Source of the DNA: Ypsolopha sequella
Taxonomy: Eukaryota; Arthropoda; Insecta; Lepidoptera; Ypsolophidae
Direction: 5' to 3'
Assembly (NCBI GenBank): GCA_934047225.1
Contig: OW203997.1
Span: 3,520,417 to 3,584,416, forward strand
DNA length: 64,000 nt
Shown here: in pieces, positions 12,141-21,734 of the stretch
Numbering within the stretch: the first letter of the stretch is position 1
How the letters are laid out: each line of letters opens with the position of its first letter
The notes under the pieces: generated by a model
What the model saw: the letters and a program-made list of their open reading frames with translations, nothing else
Database searches by the model: none
Told to the model about the DNA's origin: nothing
Made by a program: the position numbers and the translations under genes

Positions 12141-12528
12141 TTTTTTAAATATCTATTTTCAGCCTGACCGTACAATTCATCATAATCGGGAGTGAAATAT
12201 CTGGTATTTATATACAGGCCGGGTTGACTCGCGCCGAGTTGTCGCTGACCCGTCAACATTTAAGATATAAGGGGTGTTAACAAAATAACCACACTCACTT
12301 CTATGCGAGCGAAGCCACGGGCAAAAGCCAGTAAAATATAAAGTTGTTTACAAGACCTCTGTTAACATTATCGTGTGAACATAGGTTTGTTTAATCGGGC
12401 ATTACATACTAAAACCTATTAATATTTCATCAGGTGAGCACTAATTCAAGTCAGGTGACCCTGAATACGAATTGTAGTAAATTTTCAAGATTGTAATAAA
12501 ATCGAAATACATAAATATCGTCACGATA
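12141..12528. other. no recognisable gene
   Basis: Spacer with one short dispersed-repeat phrase (12290-12330, GCGAGCGAAGCCACGGGCAAAAGC), of the type left by degenerate lepidopteran repeats. Confidence 0.35.
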
Positions 12529-13405
12529 TGAATCCCCGAGGGGGTGTCAGAGATGTTCCGAGTGTGAACTGTGAAAATGCAATCACAGGTCACACTCGGT
12601 ACACGCGCGTTTCACCGACGATTATTATGTCCCAACGTGATGGGTGGTGAGCACTATCGCCGTACTTCGGACACAGGCTTTTTAGGGCATTCAGGTTTCC
12701 TCAACGAAAAGTGGAACCCAGAGAAAGAAATCCGTGTTAGAATCAAAATAGCGAGAAGTACATTAATGAAAATGAAATCTCTATTCACAAACAAAGACAT
12801 AAAACTGACCCTTAGGTGGAGACTGATAAAATGTAACGTGCTCTCGGTTCTAATGTACGGTACAGAAGGTTGGACACTAAATAAAGACACCCAAGTTAAA
12901 TTAGAAGCTTTCGAAATGTGGTTGTTTAGAAGAATGCTTAAAATATCCTGGAGCGACAGAGTTAGCAACGAAGAAGTCCTTAGAAGAATGAACAGAAAGC
13001 GAGAGCTACTCACTACAATCAAAAGAAAACTAGCATATCTGGGACATGTTTATAGACACAACAAATACAATTTAATAAAAGCCATTATATAAGGGAAAAT
13101 AGAGGGGAAATGAGGAAGAGGCAGAAGAAGGAAAAAGTGGATTGACTAATATTAAGGAAGCGACGGAGATCTGCAGACTAGCTAAAGAACGGAAAAAGTT
13201 TATAGAGATGGTAGCCGACGCCCGTTAGGGCACGGTACACGAAGAAGAAGGTTTCCTTCACCGTTCAACATGGTAATTAAGAACAAATACTATGCAGATA
13301 AATTCCGAAAAACTCACAGATGCATGCCCGACCGAGGATCGAACCTGGATCTCAAGATTGAGAGGACAGCGTTGTACGGTACCCCTGAGCTACCGCTGCT
13401 ATATG
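12529..13405 (-). mobile_element. tRNA-headed SINE, split by a non-LTR insertion
   Basis: The head is at 13405 reading leftward: A-box-like GGTAGCTCAGGGG, then B box GGTTCGATCC, about 35 bases apart as in a tRNA. The body continues through TGTGAGTTTTTCGGAATTTA-type sequence to about 13246. It resumes at about 12720 and ends at GGGATTCATATCGTGACG near 12520. The intact order can be seen at 17701-17995. The 525-bp interruption is the RT fragment at 12721-13245. Confidence 0.8.
12721..13245 (+). pseudogene. 5'-truncated non-LTR retrotransposon inside a SINE
   Basis: An open frame to 13092 covers the end of a reverse-transcriptase ORF: RIKIARSTLMKMKSLF, LRWRLIKCNVLSVLMYGTEG, LFRRMLKISW, VLRRMNRKRELLTTIKRKL and LGHVYRHNKYNL. 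Past the stop, the expected basic GRGRRRKKW tail can still be read. The fragment ends in (GAA)n at 13242. The frame begins in SINE sequence, so its first ATG (12571) is not a real start. A 5'-truncated insertion is the usual product of target-primed reverse transcription. Confidence 0.85.
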
Positions 13406-13477
13406 ATTCGTTTCGTAAGCAAGCACTCATGTCCCAATATCTCACATTATGTTACAGTTGCACAAAATACTATTAGA

Positions 13478-14013
13478 TTAAAAGGCGTCGTTACACGCAG
13501 ACTTCCATACAAACGCTGTCAACACACTGTGGGGTGTCTATGGAATGTTATTATAATATTTTAGGCCGAGTCCGTTAACATTATCTAGATATGTGCTTAA
13601 GTCGAACTAAAAATCGTGAAATTTGAGTAATATATTAACAACAAATCCTTGAGATACATAAATTTAACGGTTTTTACCAAAGTGTATGCCGTATGTGGTT
13701 TTATTGTTTTAGATAAAATCAAATCATAATACGAGTCGAAAATGTTATTTAGATCTTGAATTAAAACACTTGTACTTATAGTTTCACTTTATTTATGTTA
13801 ACTCCCAACCGGTTTCGGATTTTACTCCATTTACACCAAGTGCCGACAATTGCAAGTATAAATAATGTTATTTAGATTAATAATAACGAAAAATAATATT
13901 TGAAAACGTCCATAATCTTGCCAAAAGGTGGTTTATGACGAGATGAAACAGCATGACATTTGGCCACGCCCACAACTGAGTTGGTCGCGTCATGATGTCT
14001 GTTCTTAAATACA
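13478..14013. repeat. repeat G, copy 2, with repeat F inserted
   Basis: 13478-13740 and 13864-14013 match the right half and downstream part of 8580-9320 (GGCGTCGT, ATTATAATATTTTAGGC, CATTTGGCCACGCCCACAAC). They are separated by a 109-bp piece of repeat F. Confidence 0.7.
13755..13863. mobile_element. repeat F fragment with 14-bp flanking duplication
   Basis: AATGTTATTTAGAT stands on both sides (13741-13754 and 13864-13877), marking a clean insertion into repeat G. A duplication this long points to retroposition rather than to a DNA transposon. The insert corresponds to the central part of the 8104-8445 copy, in inverted order. Confidence 0.75.
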
Positions 14014-14502
14014 ATAAAGTGACGGAAAGCTGGCGCACGAATTTCGACCTTCGATCAGTCAAATAGAGACTATGAGCTTTCTCCACTACGCCGCTTTATT
14101 CATGTTGTTTGCCTAGGTCTGTAACTGCTGTACTGATTGAGCTGAAACTTGGCAAGTAGTGAACTAACCTGGCAAGGACAGAGGTCGCCCACAGAGGCTG
14201 AGGTCATGTGACCTCGGAGACGCTGACCTTGAAGACCGAGCGCGGCTTGTGGGGGCGTTGTCGAAGACTTTCATGGTGCGTCTAGGGGACCGGCCGCCGT
14301 AAGGGAAGTCCTAAAAATTTATTTGAAAAATGATGATGAATTTTTATTACTAAAAGATTCGTGGTTTAGATTCACAAATTAATACAATGCTACTCACGAT
14401 ATATTAGTCAAATACAGCCTGGCTAGTTATTCTATTAAAGATGAAGTTGTACTTTGAGCATTTCGTTCAAGGTAAGATGATTTAACAATAGATATTGTAG
14501 GC

Positions 14503-14655
14503 GATTCTGAAGGCTTTAATTTTAGTTTTATTGCTGTCAAAATTATTTTTTTTCCCTTGCAAAATAGTCCATAGGTGTAGAGAACAGAAGCTCAATTACT
14601 TTGGAAAATTTTAAGTTTTGACAGCACTAAAACTAAAATTAAAGCCTTCAGAATC
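14503..14655. mobile_element. foldback MITE family H, copy 1
   Basis: About 150 bp, palindromic. Both ends read GATTCTGAAGGCTTTAATTT inward and continue through TAGTTTTANTGCTGTCAAAA. Two other copies lie at 14698 and 49945. Confidence 0.85.
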
Positions 14656-14697
14656 ATGTTTTATTAGAATAGAATCGTGTTTATTTGGTACATAATA

Positions 14698-14859
14698 AAG
14701 CCAATTCTGAAGGCTTTAATTTTGGTTTTAGTGCTGTCAAAGCTTAAAATTTTCCAAAGAAATTTAGCTTCTAATCCCAACTTTTAAGGACTATTTTTAT
14801 CGAAGAAAATTTAGTTTTGACAGCACTAAAACTAAAATTAAAGCCTTCAGAATCGGCTT
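14698..14859. mobile_element. foldback MITE family H, copy 2
   Basis: Same architecture as the neighbour about 45 bp away, with ends AAGCC(A/G)ATTCTGAAGG. The two copies are separate insertions, not a tandem duplication, because the loops differ. Confidence 0.85.
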
Positions 14860-15496
14860 GATTATTTACATTAAATTATAGTTAAAACTTAAAATTAGCA
14901 CAGAATGTACCAAAAAGGTCTCCGCTCAGCTTAATGCCATGACAGGGCCACGGCGCTGATACACACATAAAATGCGATCTTAACGCGGTTTTCACTCTTG
15001 CCCAGGACGCTTCTTGGGGTAGGGTTTAGGGTAGTCTTCGTTTCTCTATAGGTCAAGCAAGCAGTGAACAAAAAATACATCCTCAGTATATACCCCAGCA
15101 CGGTTCTTACTTCGCTTTCCCCCCCTGTCTCTCGCAGACCTTAAATTGTTATACAACTACACGACAAATATATATATCTAACAAGAAATGAATTAACCTT
15201 TTCATTTTGCGAGTCGACTGACTGCGAGCTATACATGTAAGGACTGTCCGCTCCGAAGTCGAATGCGCTTGCAGCTCGGTGAGACAGTGTGTCTGCTTGC
15301 CGGAGGGACAGAGATTAGTATTGTTAGTATTGTAAGCAAAAAGCAAGGGTTAGCAAGAAAGACCGTTCCACTGTAGAAAAGTCTTGAAATTTGAACGGGG
15401 AAAACTTGGAAATGACAACATTTGGCTGATTAATGTTAAGTTGTATATCCATGTCCTTTTACTACAGAATATTAGTCTGACTACACATATTTAATG
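14860..15496. other. no recognisable gene
   Basis: Spacer. 15150-15350 is less AT-rich, with a 65-codon minus-strand frame that has no recognisable domain. 14014-14502 likewise holds only unassigned repeat-like sequence, GC-rich around 14160-14300. Confidence 0.35.
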
Positions 15497-15504
15497 GACT
15501 AGTC

Positions 15505-16014
15505 CAGGGGTCGGCAACCTTATCCAGCCAAAGGGCTCATTCTAAAATAATTTAATCCTGATGGGCGCATGAATACTTACACTCGTAGTACGACACAACA
15601 AATGAAACTTTACACAAAGATAAAATGTTTATTACATGAGGCATAATCTTGTGAAATATATAGGTCACTAGTTGTTACAACACTATATAGTTGATGAAAG
15701 GTTCAAGTGCTTCATTGTTGAACAACAACAAGATATAGTTGATGAAAGGTTCAAGTGCTTCATTGTTGAAAACATGAATTCGCATGCGTACGTTAATTGA
15801 TGCAGTATGTATACGCGTGTAGTTTAAGAGATAATGCTCTTAAAATGGGATATTTGTTTTTATCAACAACATTCCAACAGTTTTCATCTCTCACGTCTCG
15901 CGCTGAAAGCCGAAAGTCAGCTAATTCGAAGAAACGACGTGTTTTCATGAAGGGCGCATCAAAAAGCCCTCGCGAGCGCATGTGCGCCCGCGGTCACAAC
16001 GTTGCCGACCCCTG
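15505..16014. mobile_element. hAT-type MITE with perfect 8-bp duplication
   Basis: Inverted ends CAGGGGTCGGCAAC / GTTGCCGACCCCTG, flanked on both sides by GACTAGTC (15497-15504 and 16015-16022). An 8-bp duplication and a CAGGG...G-type end are hallmarks of the hAT superfamily. It is 510 bp with no transposase. Inside, a segment of about 45 bp (ATAGTTGATGAAAGGTTCAA) is tandemly duplicated near 15690-15770. Confidence 0.9.
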
Positions 16015-16469
16015 GACTAGTCTATCCGTTCCGCCGCGACATTTGTGGCATGGGCTCTATTAAAATAGTCTCTATTGATTGTCATTAAATGTCATGGTGA
16101 GGTTCCCAAAATCTGGTAGGGATTTCGTGGCTTATCAAAATTAGCCTATAATAGTAGTAAATAAGAGTCACCCAATGAAACGTCACTGATACCATGATAA
16201 GAATAGACTATGGCAAAATTTGCATTGGAAATGACGTTGAAACTTGTTGTATTGTTTCCATATGTGAATTGATTTATTACAAGGTTAATCAAGTTACGAT
16301 ATTGCTCTATTATTCAATATGTACAAATAATTCATTTTTTATTAGTAAAATAGAATAGAACTAGTAAATTGTTAAAGTAAAAAACATGCATTTCTTACAT
16401 TTTCACAAATCAATTCTAGCCTAAGTTACTGTTCATTTAATACATGTAAAACTGGGACCTCATTATCTA

Positions 16470-16755
16470 ACTTCAATATCATAGTGACAGATGTTGCAGT
16501 CATAGCGATAGATGTTGAAGTCGTAGCGATAGATGTTGAGGTCTTAGTGATAGATGTTGAAGTCATAGCAGTAGATGTTGCAGTCATAGCGATAGATGTT
16601 GAAGTCGTAGCGATAGATGTTGAGGTCTTAGTGATAGATGTTGAAGTCATAGCAGTAGATGTTGCAGTCATAGCGATAGATGTCGAAGTCGTAGCGATAG
16701 ATGTTGAGGTCTTAGTGATAAATGTTAAAGTCATAGCAGTAGATGTTGAAGTCAA
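16470..16755. repeat. 21-bp minisatellite with 84-bp higher-order unit
   Basis: Units of 21 bp (GATGTTGAAGTCGTAGCGATA and variants) are arranged in blocks of four that repeat as an 84-bp unit about three times. Because 21 is a multiple of 3, both strands stay open (112 codons plus, 109 codons minus). They give heptad-like VEVxAID on plus and TSTSxAT on minus. It lies in the intron between the unnamed gene's exon 16891-16999 and the possible exon at 11102. I see no convincing splice sites at its edges. Confidence 0.9.
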
Positions 16756-16890
16756 GTTGAAGCCCCAAGATCTAATTATTCTTGGAGTGAGTTACCTGCC
16801 ATTTATGAAAGCTGATAAATAACATAATTTTCAAAATTAATTAGATTAGATATTATTAAAAGTATGCAATAATAACTATTGGTTAGTTAC

Positions 16891-16999
16891 CATGTGGCCA
16901 GCAACTGGTTGGAGGTGGAGATCTGATCATATGCTCGTGGACCTCTTTTAGGGTCAGTGAGTCATCTTCTACAAAGTCTAAGGCTGTACTTCCAAATTC
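16891..16999 (-). CDS. unnamed gene, fourth exon
   Basis: Acceptor TGTGTTACAG, donor CACATG|GTAACT. It encodes 36 residues plus one base: EFGSTALDFVEDDSL and TLKEVHEHMIRSPPP are the main segments. It is separated from exon 3 by a 1.3-kb intron holding two foldback MITEs and a SINE. Confidence 0.7.
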
Positions 17000-18777
17000 C
17001 TGTAACACAGAAGTTATTTTGTCAAAACCATACTATGTAATATAATATTATAATATATAATATAAATATGCAATGCCTATTTCCTGCCATTTAATTTTAA
17101 ACTTTGATAAAATGTCCCAAATTTAAAAAAAATATTTAGGAAGCTTAAACTCTGATTTTTCATTCCATAGAATTATGACAGTTCAAGGAAAGGGATGGAA
17201 CTGTGCAAGTAAGCGAGATGAACTGTATCGTTTCTCCTTTACTAGCACAGTGCCATCCTTTTCCCTGAAATGTCAGAATTCTACAGAATGAAAAATCAGA
17301 GTTTTAGATATAATGTGCTTTCATCCAGGGAATAACATACAGAAATAATTCTGATATATTTTTATTCATACAAAGTGAAATTTAAGTCATTTTGTTAACG
17401 AAAACTGGTGATAGTACTCGCCCATATGAACAACTTTTACTATGAAGCCAACCCTGGAATCGTGAAAAAAAATCAGCTTTTTCATACATTTGGGTCGAGT
17501 AGGTATTTAACTTTTCTATGGAACAGCTAACATATTTTTTTACGATTTCAGGGTTGGCTCCATAATAAAAGTTGTTTATATGGACGAGTACTATCACCAG
17601 TTTTCGTTAAAAAAAAGACTTAAATTTCACGTTGTATACATATAAATTAATAAAATATAAATATATAACTTAAATATTAATAACATAGCAATAAATAACA
17701 AGCGGCGGTAGATCTTCAATCCCCGGTCGGGCATGCACTAATGCGTTTTTCGGAATTTATGTGAGTAGTATTTGTTCTTACTTACCACTTGCTAAACGGT
17801 GAAGGAAAACATTGCAAGGAAAGCTGCATGCCCTAAAACGCGTGTATTTGTGCCCAAAGTACGTCAATATACCCATCATGTTGGGATGTAATGATCGTCA
17901 GTGAAACGCGGGTGTACCGAATATGGACTGTGACTTGCATTTGACAATTCACACTCGGAACACCCCTGACATTCCTCAGGGATTCATGTTGTGACAAAAA
18001 TATTTTTTCTCAGTATAAACCAAGGCCTATTTTTATTATGTTTTTAGGTTCCCATACCTATAAAGGCATTCTAATGTACCAGTATTTCAATTTTGTTTAG
18101 CAGTTCTATTTAAACACAAAATTAAAACATTTTTTATCAAACACAACTTGATAAGAGCATATTGTGTAAAAACCAATTTAACATACGCAAGCACAATGTT
18201 GTTATTCCAGCCCAATGATAAAATACAATGTCTTACTGTTAATTTAGTAAAGTAGATTATGAAACAAACTTGCCTGTGACATGAGTATGGTATCATCTGA
18301 CTCACATTCATCAGCATGACTCTCTATTAGACTCTCTCTGCTTGCCATCACTTGCTGGAAAAGAACCCAAAAATGTTACTTCTTGTGGAATTTAATGAAA
18401 CTTGAGGATAATTCAATCACAGTATTTATTGAGATGAGCATTTGTTTACATCAGTAAACAAAAGGTCACCTCAATAAATACTATTGTCGAGATAGCCAAC
18501 CAGTTTCAACCGTTTATTTGTTAAAATTAACTTCATGTTATTTTAAAGCTTACCTGTAGGTAAGGATTGTCCTGGCGCGAGAGCCTTAGGGCTTCCATGT
18601 CTTGGGCGATGTTCCTCGTCCTTCCAGGAGTCAGAAGAACCGCTGACGAGCTACCCATTGCTGGAGCCATCACTACACAAAAAAATTGTTTACATTATTT
18701 AGGGAAGATGTTGTTATTTTTAAATGCCAAAATTATTATTTACCCGACAAGGAATCGGTCCTTTCTTCCATCATCAT
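16891..18777 (-). CDS. 5' part of an unnamed protein-coding gene (four exons)
   Basis: Minus-strand exons 18744-18777, 18554-18672, 18274-18354 and 16891-16999 join in phase without a stop, giving about 114 residues that start MMMEERTDSLSV. The peptide is polar, with acidic runs (HADECESDDT, DFVEDDSLTLKEVHEHM) and a proline stretch (RSPPPTSCWPH). There is no signal peptide or membrane segment. I do not recognise the family. The open end is at 16891. The next exon may be at 11102-11234, and more must lie beyond. Haspin ends about 14 kb upstream on the same strand, with the LTR retrotransposon stack in between. Confidence 0.65.
17148..17304. mobile_element. foldback MITE, 157 bp
   Basis: The ends AAACTCTGATTTTTCATTC are mirrored by GAATGAAAAATCAGAGTTT, and GGAAAGGGATGG inside is mirrored by CCATCCTTTTCC. 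It sits in the intron of the unnamed gene. Confidence 0.85.
17370..17637. mobile_element. foldback MITE, about 265 bp
   Basis: Long imperfect inverted arms: AGTGAAATTTAAGTC, AACGAAAACTGGTGATAGTA and AGCCAACCCTG are each mirrored in the opposite arm. An open frame on the minus strand is a by-product. Confidence 0.85.
17701..17995 (+). mobile_element. tRNA-headed SINE, near full length
   Basis: Head AGCGGCGGTAG then AATCCCCGGTCGGGCATGC, followed by the body in the same order as the split copy at 12529-13405. It ends with TCAGGGATTCATGTTGTGAC. The tRNA-like head has lost part of the A/B-box interval, so the copy is probably not transcribed by polymerase III. Confidence 0.8.
18274..18354 (-). 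CDS. unnamed gene, third exon with GC donor
   Basis: 27 codons, phase 0 at both ends. Acceptor TTTTCCAG. The donor is TCACAG|GCAAGT, a GC-AG intron with otherwise perfect donor consensus, which is how functional GC donors usually look. The peptide is serine- and acid-rich (SRESLIESHADECESDDT). Confidence 0.7.
18554..18672 (-). CDS. unnamed gene, second exon
   Basis: Acceptor TTTTGTGTAG and donor CTACAG|GTAAGC are both strong. It encodes MAPAMGSSSAVLL, then TPGRTRNIAQDM, and ends with NPYLQ. It contains a possible alternative start at 18670. Confidence 0.7.
18744..18777 (-). CDS. unnamed gene, candidate start exon
   Basis: Three consecutive ATGs (18777 to 18769) open a frame of 11 codons plus one base, ending at TCGG|GTAAAT. 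The split codon (G then TG) is completed exactly by the next exon. Translation could instead start at the ATG at 18670 in the next exon, which would make this 5' UTR. Confidence 0.5.
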
Positions 18778-19150
18778 GAATAGTTAATAGATGCGTTTTT
18801 ATGAGAACTATGGTTAATTCAAGACGAACTTTATTTAAAATTCAAGTTTTTTTGAGAAAGGAAAAAGATGATAAAAGAAAATTTATTTTTCAGTGGTCGT
18901 CGACTGTTCACCTGATTATTATTTGACACAAATATAATTATAATACTATTGGTGTTTTCTAAATTTATTTACGGCAGTTTTACTTATTTTATTGCGTTTT
19001 TTTCGGATTTTTCGCGACATGCGAATCCGCCGATAAAAAATTATTGAGAATATTGACAGGCAGGCATAGATAATACACGGGTCAGGGCTGCCAGGTCCCA
19101 CAGAGATTCATATAGTACTCTTTGCCACAGAGCACATCCAGGTCCAATAG
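18778..19150. promoter_or_regulatory. likely 5' flank of the unnamed gene
   Basis: The sequence upstream of the candidate start exon on the minus strand. It is AT-rich, free of recognised repeats until the MITE at 19151, and shows no clear TATA or initiator at a convincing distance. Promoter status is inferred from position only. Confidence 0.25.
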
Positions 19151-19625
19151 ACAACGCGTTCCACATGACGCTAATAGTGCCACACTACCATCAAACTTCT
19201 CACGCTAACAAGTCGTTCCGAATGGACAATGGCGTCCATCACTGCTTAAACATGTCATCCACTCGGAACGCTTTTGAACGCGTCATGGATGTTGATACTT
19301 GAAAGTGACAGAATTTGTAGAAATTTATGTGCGTTACGTGAATACAAATGATATACTACTTTACTAGGTCCAAGAATCGTCCAGATTCCTCTTATTTCAA
19401 TCTTTGAATCATGATTTAATAATAAACTCTTATGCTCCGAATAACCTATTTTTAAAATTGGCCAGCTGTCACTGTCGCGGATTACCGCGAACTCGGTCCT
19501 ATGAAAGCGTTTGGTGAGTGAAAATACATCTTGAACGCAACTTTGTTTTGTGCTAGCAACACTTTTTCTTTTCTTTGGCTTACCCGTCTTTTTTACCCGC
19601 CTGAATGTGAATTGGACCACATGTC

Positions 19626-20321
19626 ATGGATGGTAATTTGCTTTTGCAGGGGTCCAAGCTGGAGTTAGTTAACGAAACAAAGTTTTTAGGCATTACGGTA
19701 GACTCTCGTCTTCAGTGGGGTCCCCACATAGAAGCCCTATGTGGTAGACTTAGTTCGGCCGCATACGCTGTTAGACGCATAAGACAAATTACTGATGTAG
19801 ATACTGCTAGACTAGTCTATTTTAGTTACTTTCACAGCATTATGTCATACGGCATGCTGTTATGGGGTAGAGCCGCGGATACAGACGCAGTCTTTGTTTT
19901 GCAGAAGAGAGCAATTCGGGCTATTTATAATATGAAGCACCGGGATTCATTAAGACAAAAGTTCAAAGAAATTAATATATTAACGGTTCCTTGTGAATAT
20001 ATTTACCAAGTCCTTAGATATGTCAGAAAAAATGTTGAGTCTTTCCCAAGGCTTGGTAAGCAACATTGTAAGGAGACCAGAAATAAGCATAAACTGGCTT
20101 TTCCAAAAATCAGACTCGCTAAGGTGAGTACCTCTTTTGTAGGACATGGTATAAGATTTTACAATAAACTTCCAAAGGAGGTCCTTACTTTGTCAGAGAA
20201 TAAGTTTAAACTGTATATTAAGCAGGGCCTATTGAAAAAGGCATATTATAAAATAAATGAATATTTGGATGATGGTGAAGCATGGTGTTACAGTGATAAT
20301 GATACTCGTAGTAAGTTATAA
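19626..20321 (+). CDS. non-LTR reverse transcriptase, C-terminal part
   Basis: 231 codons with no stop. Motifs run in the order expected after the RT palm: KFLGITVDSRLQWGPHI (thumb start), LCGRLSSAAYAVRRI, YFHSIMSYGMLLWG, LQKRAIRAIYNM, then a basic tail with FYNKLPKEV. This matches Jockey-superfamily (CR1/Jockey) elements from Lepidoptera as known to me. The endonuclease and the catalytic YADD are missing, so the product would be inactive. The ATG is internal to the truncated ORF and is not a native start. The frame is clean, so the insertion is young. Confidence 0.8.
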   Translation: MDGNLLLQGSKLELVNETKFLGITVDSRLQWGPHIEALCGRLSSAAYAVRRIRQITDVDTARLVYFSYFHSIMSYGMLLWGRAADTDAVFVLQKRAIRAIYNMKHRDSLRQKFKEINILTVPCEYIYQVLRYVRKNVESFPRLGKQHCKETRNKHKLAFPKIRLAKVSTSFVGHGIRFYNKLPKEVLTLSENKFKLYIKQGLLKKAYYKINEYLDDGEAWCYSDNDTRSKL

Positions 20322-20952
20322 TTTAATTAAATAGTATAATTTCTTAACTTATGATTCCTCTAAGGTGTAAACATTAATTGATTATAGACTGTAAAAGGAA
20401 AAGGACTATATGAGACAGGTAGACAAAGATATATATGTTTTTCTTTTTTTCATTAACCTGAATTCCTACTGTCTTGTATTTTCTTATCCCTTGGTTAAAG
20501 TAGATATAAGTCATATATTGTATAGTATAAGTTTTATGTTGAAAAAAAGACATGATCTTGCTAAGTTTCTTGCCCTTCTTCTTAGCAAGACTAATCGAAT
20601 GGGCGGAGGTAGGCATGTATTTATATATGTAACCTATTAGTATGTAGTATATAGGATGGGATTTGGTCGGCCGCCTGGATTCGTGCTGGGGGCTCGGTTG
20701 GTGATCACTGAACCTTGTTCCTGGTCCCTGGCCGGGTCTCCGGTATGGGTTCGGGCGGCTGATTGGATTTTACCTTGTATAATATATATTTTACCTATCA
20801 TTTTAATCGTAAATATATTGCTACATAAATTAAATAAACCTTTAATTTAGTTCATGTACATTTATTATTCTATTACATATATTTTCTTTATTAGATTAAA
20901 TTTGACGTGTAAAAAGTGTATATATCTATACCTGCTTTGCAAAATAAACTAT

Positions 20953-21016
20953 TTGAATTTGAATTTGAATTTGAATTTGAATTTGAATTTGAATTTGAAT
21001 TTGAATTTGAATTTGA
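20953..21016 (+). repeat. (TTGAAT)n tail of the non-LTR element
   Basis: About ten perfect hexamers in place of a poly(A) tail, directly before the LTR sequence resumes. Apparent open frames of repeated NLNL or EFEF arise from it. Confidence 0.95.
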
Positions 21017-21734
21017 ACATTTTGCTTGCGCCCGTGAAGAGAGGACAGTCTCTGCATCTGCCTCGTGCGCACGAGCCAGGTTTCCTACGTGGCTGCGTGC
21101 GAATACTTTAATCAACAGTCACCCTGGTGAGTAATAGCACCTAATCATGTTGCTCATAACATTAGAAAGTGGTGGTGACTGGGAGGCGAGATGAATTGGT
21201 TATGTGCTGGTATCAGTGCGTCTTGGAGGCCACGATTCCGTCGTGGCTCTCTAGATGGGTAGTTGATACCAGCTGGTGGCATGGGTTGGACTGTAGGGGA
21301 GGTAGGAGGTCCATCTACGGAACATAAAGGTTCCGCGTGCTCAGTGTTCACTAGGAGGTAAACTTGTCCCTCGGAACATGGGAGCTCCGAGAGAGTTGGT
21401 ACAGCTTGCTGTACGTCGACCATTGTCAACATCAGGCGAAGGCCTGATGCAATGGTGGCTCTCTCTCTTGTATTATAAATTGTAACAAAGATGAAAAGGA
21501 GTGTTTCGCCTCCTAGTCGCTATAGCTTCTAGTAGACCTACTGTTTATAATATTATGTTGCGTGTAATATTTTTCTACCATTCCTAAAGGCCGCAACATA
21601 AAATGGTGGAGGAGCTGGGATCACTGTCGTATGTCGGGTCCTGCCGGATTATTGAGAGCAGGACTGTTTTATCTTCCAATGATTAATAGTAAATTTAGAT
21701 GGGGTAGTTTAATATCAAATTAATATAAAGTCTT

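Larger units (their letters stand above)
19623..21016 (+). mobile_element. 5'-truncated Jockey/CR1-type non-LTR element
   Basis: Inserted in the 5' LTR after GGACCACAT. The sequence resumes as CATTTTGC, giving a short ACAT/CAT duplication. It consists of the C-terminal RT frame (19626-20321), a 3' UTR with TTGCAAAATAAAC, and a (TTGAAT)n tail. 24761-24876 is a second, much shorter copy of the same 3' end. Confidence 0.85.
19473..21598 (+). repeat. 5' LTR interrupted by a non-LTR element
   Basis: The first 150 bp (19473-19622) and the last 580 bp (about 21017-21598) equal the 3' LTR at 28540-29267. The middle 1394 bp is the inserted non-LTR element. The two LTRs look identical by eye, implying a recent insertion or gene conversion. 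Confidence 0.9.

Noticed and set aside
12529..13405. Protein-coding gene starting at the ATG at 12571
   Set aside because: The first 50 codons are SINE sequence fused by chance to a truncated reverse transcriptase.
19255..19620. 121-codon minus-strand frame with a basic stretch
   Set aside because: It covers the junction of MITE B and the 5' LTR; its N-terminal half recurs exactly in the 3' LTR, so it is LTR sequence and not a gene.
21154..21432. 92-codon minus-strand frame, found again at 28823-29101
   Set aside because: Identical copies because both lie in the LTRs. No family recognised; LTRs do not normally encode proteins on the antisense strand.
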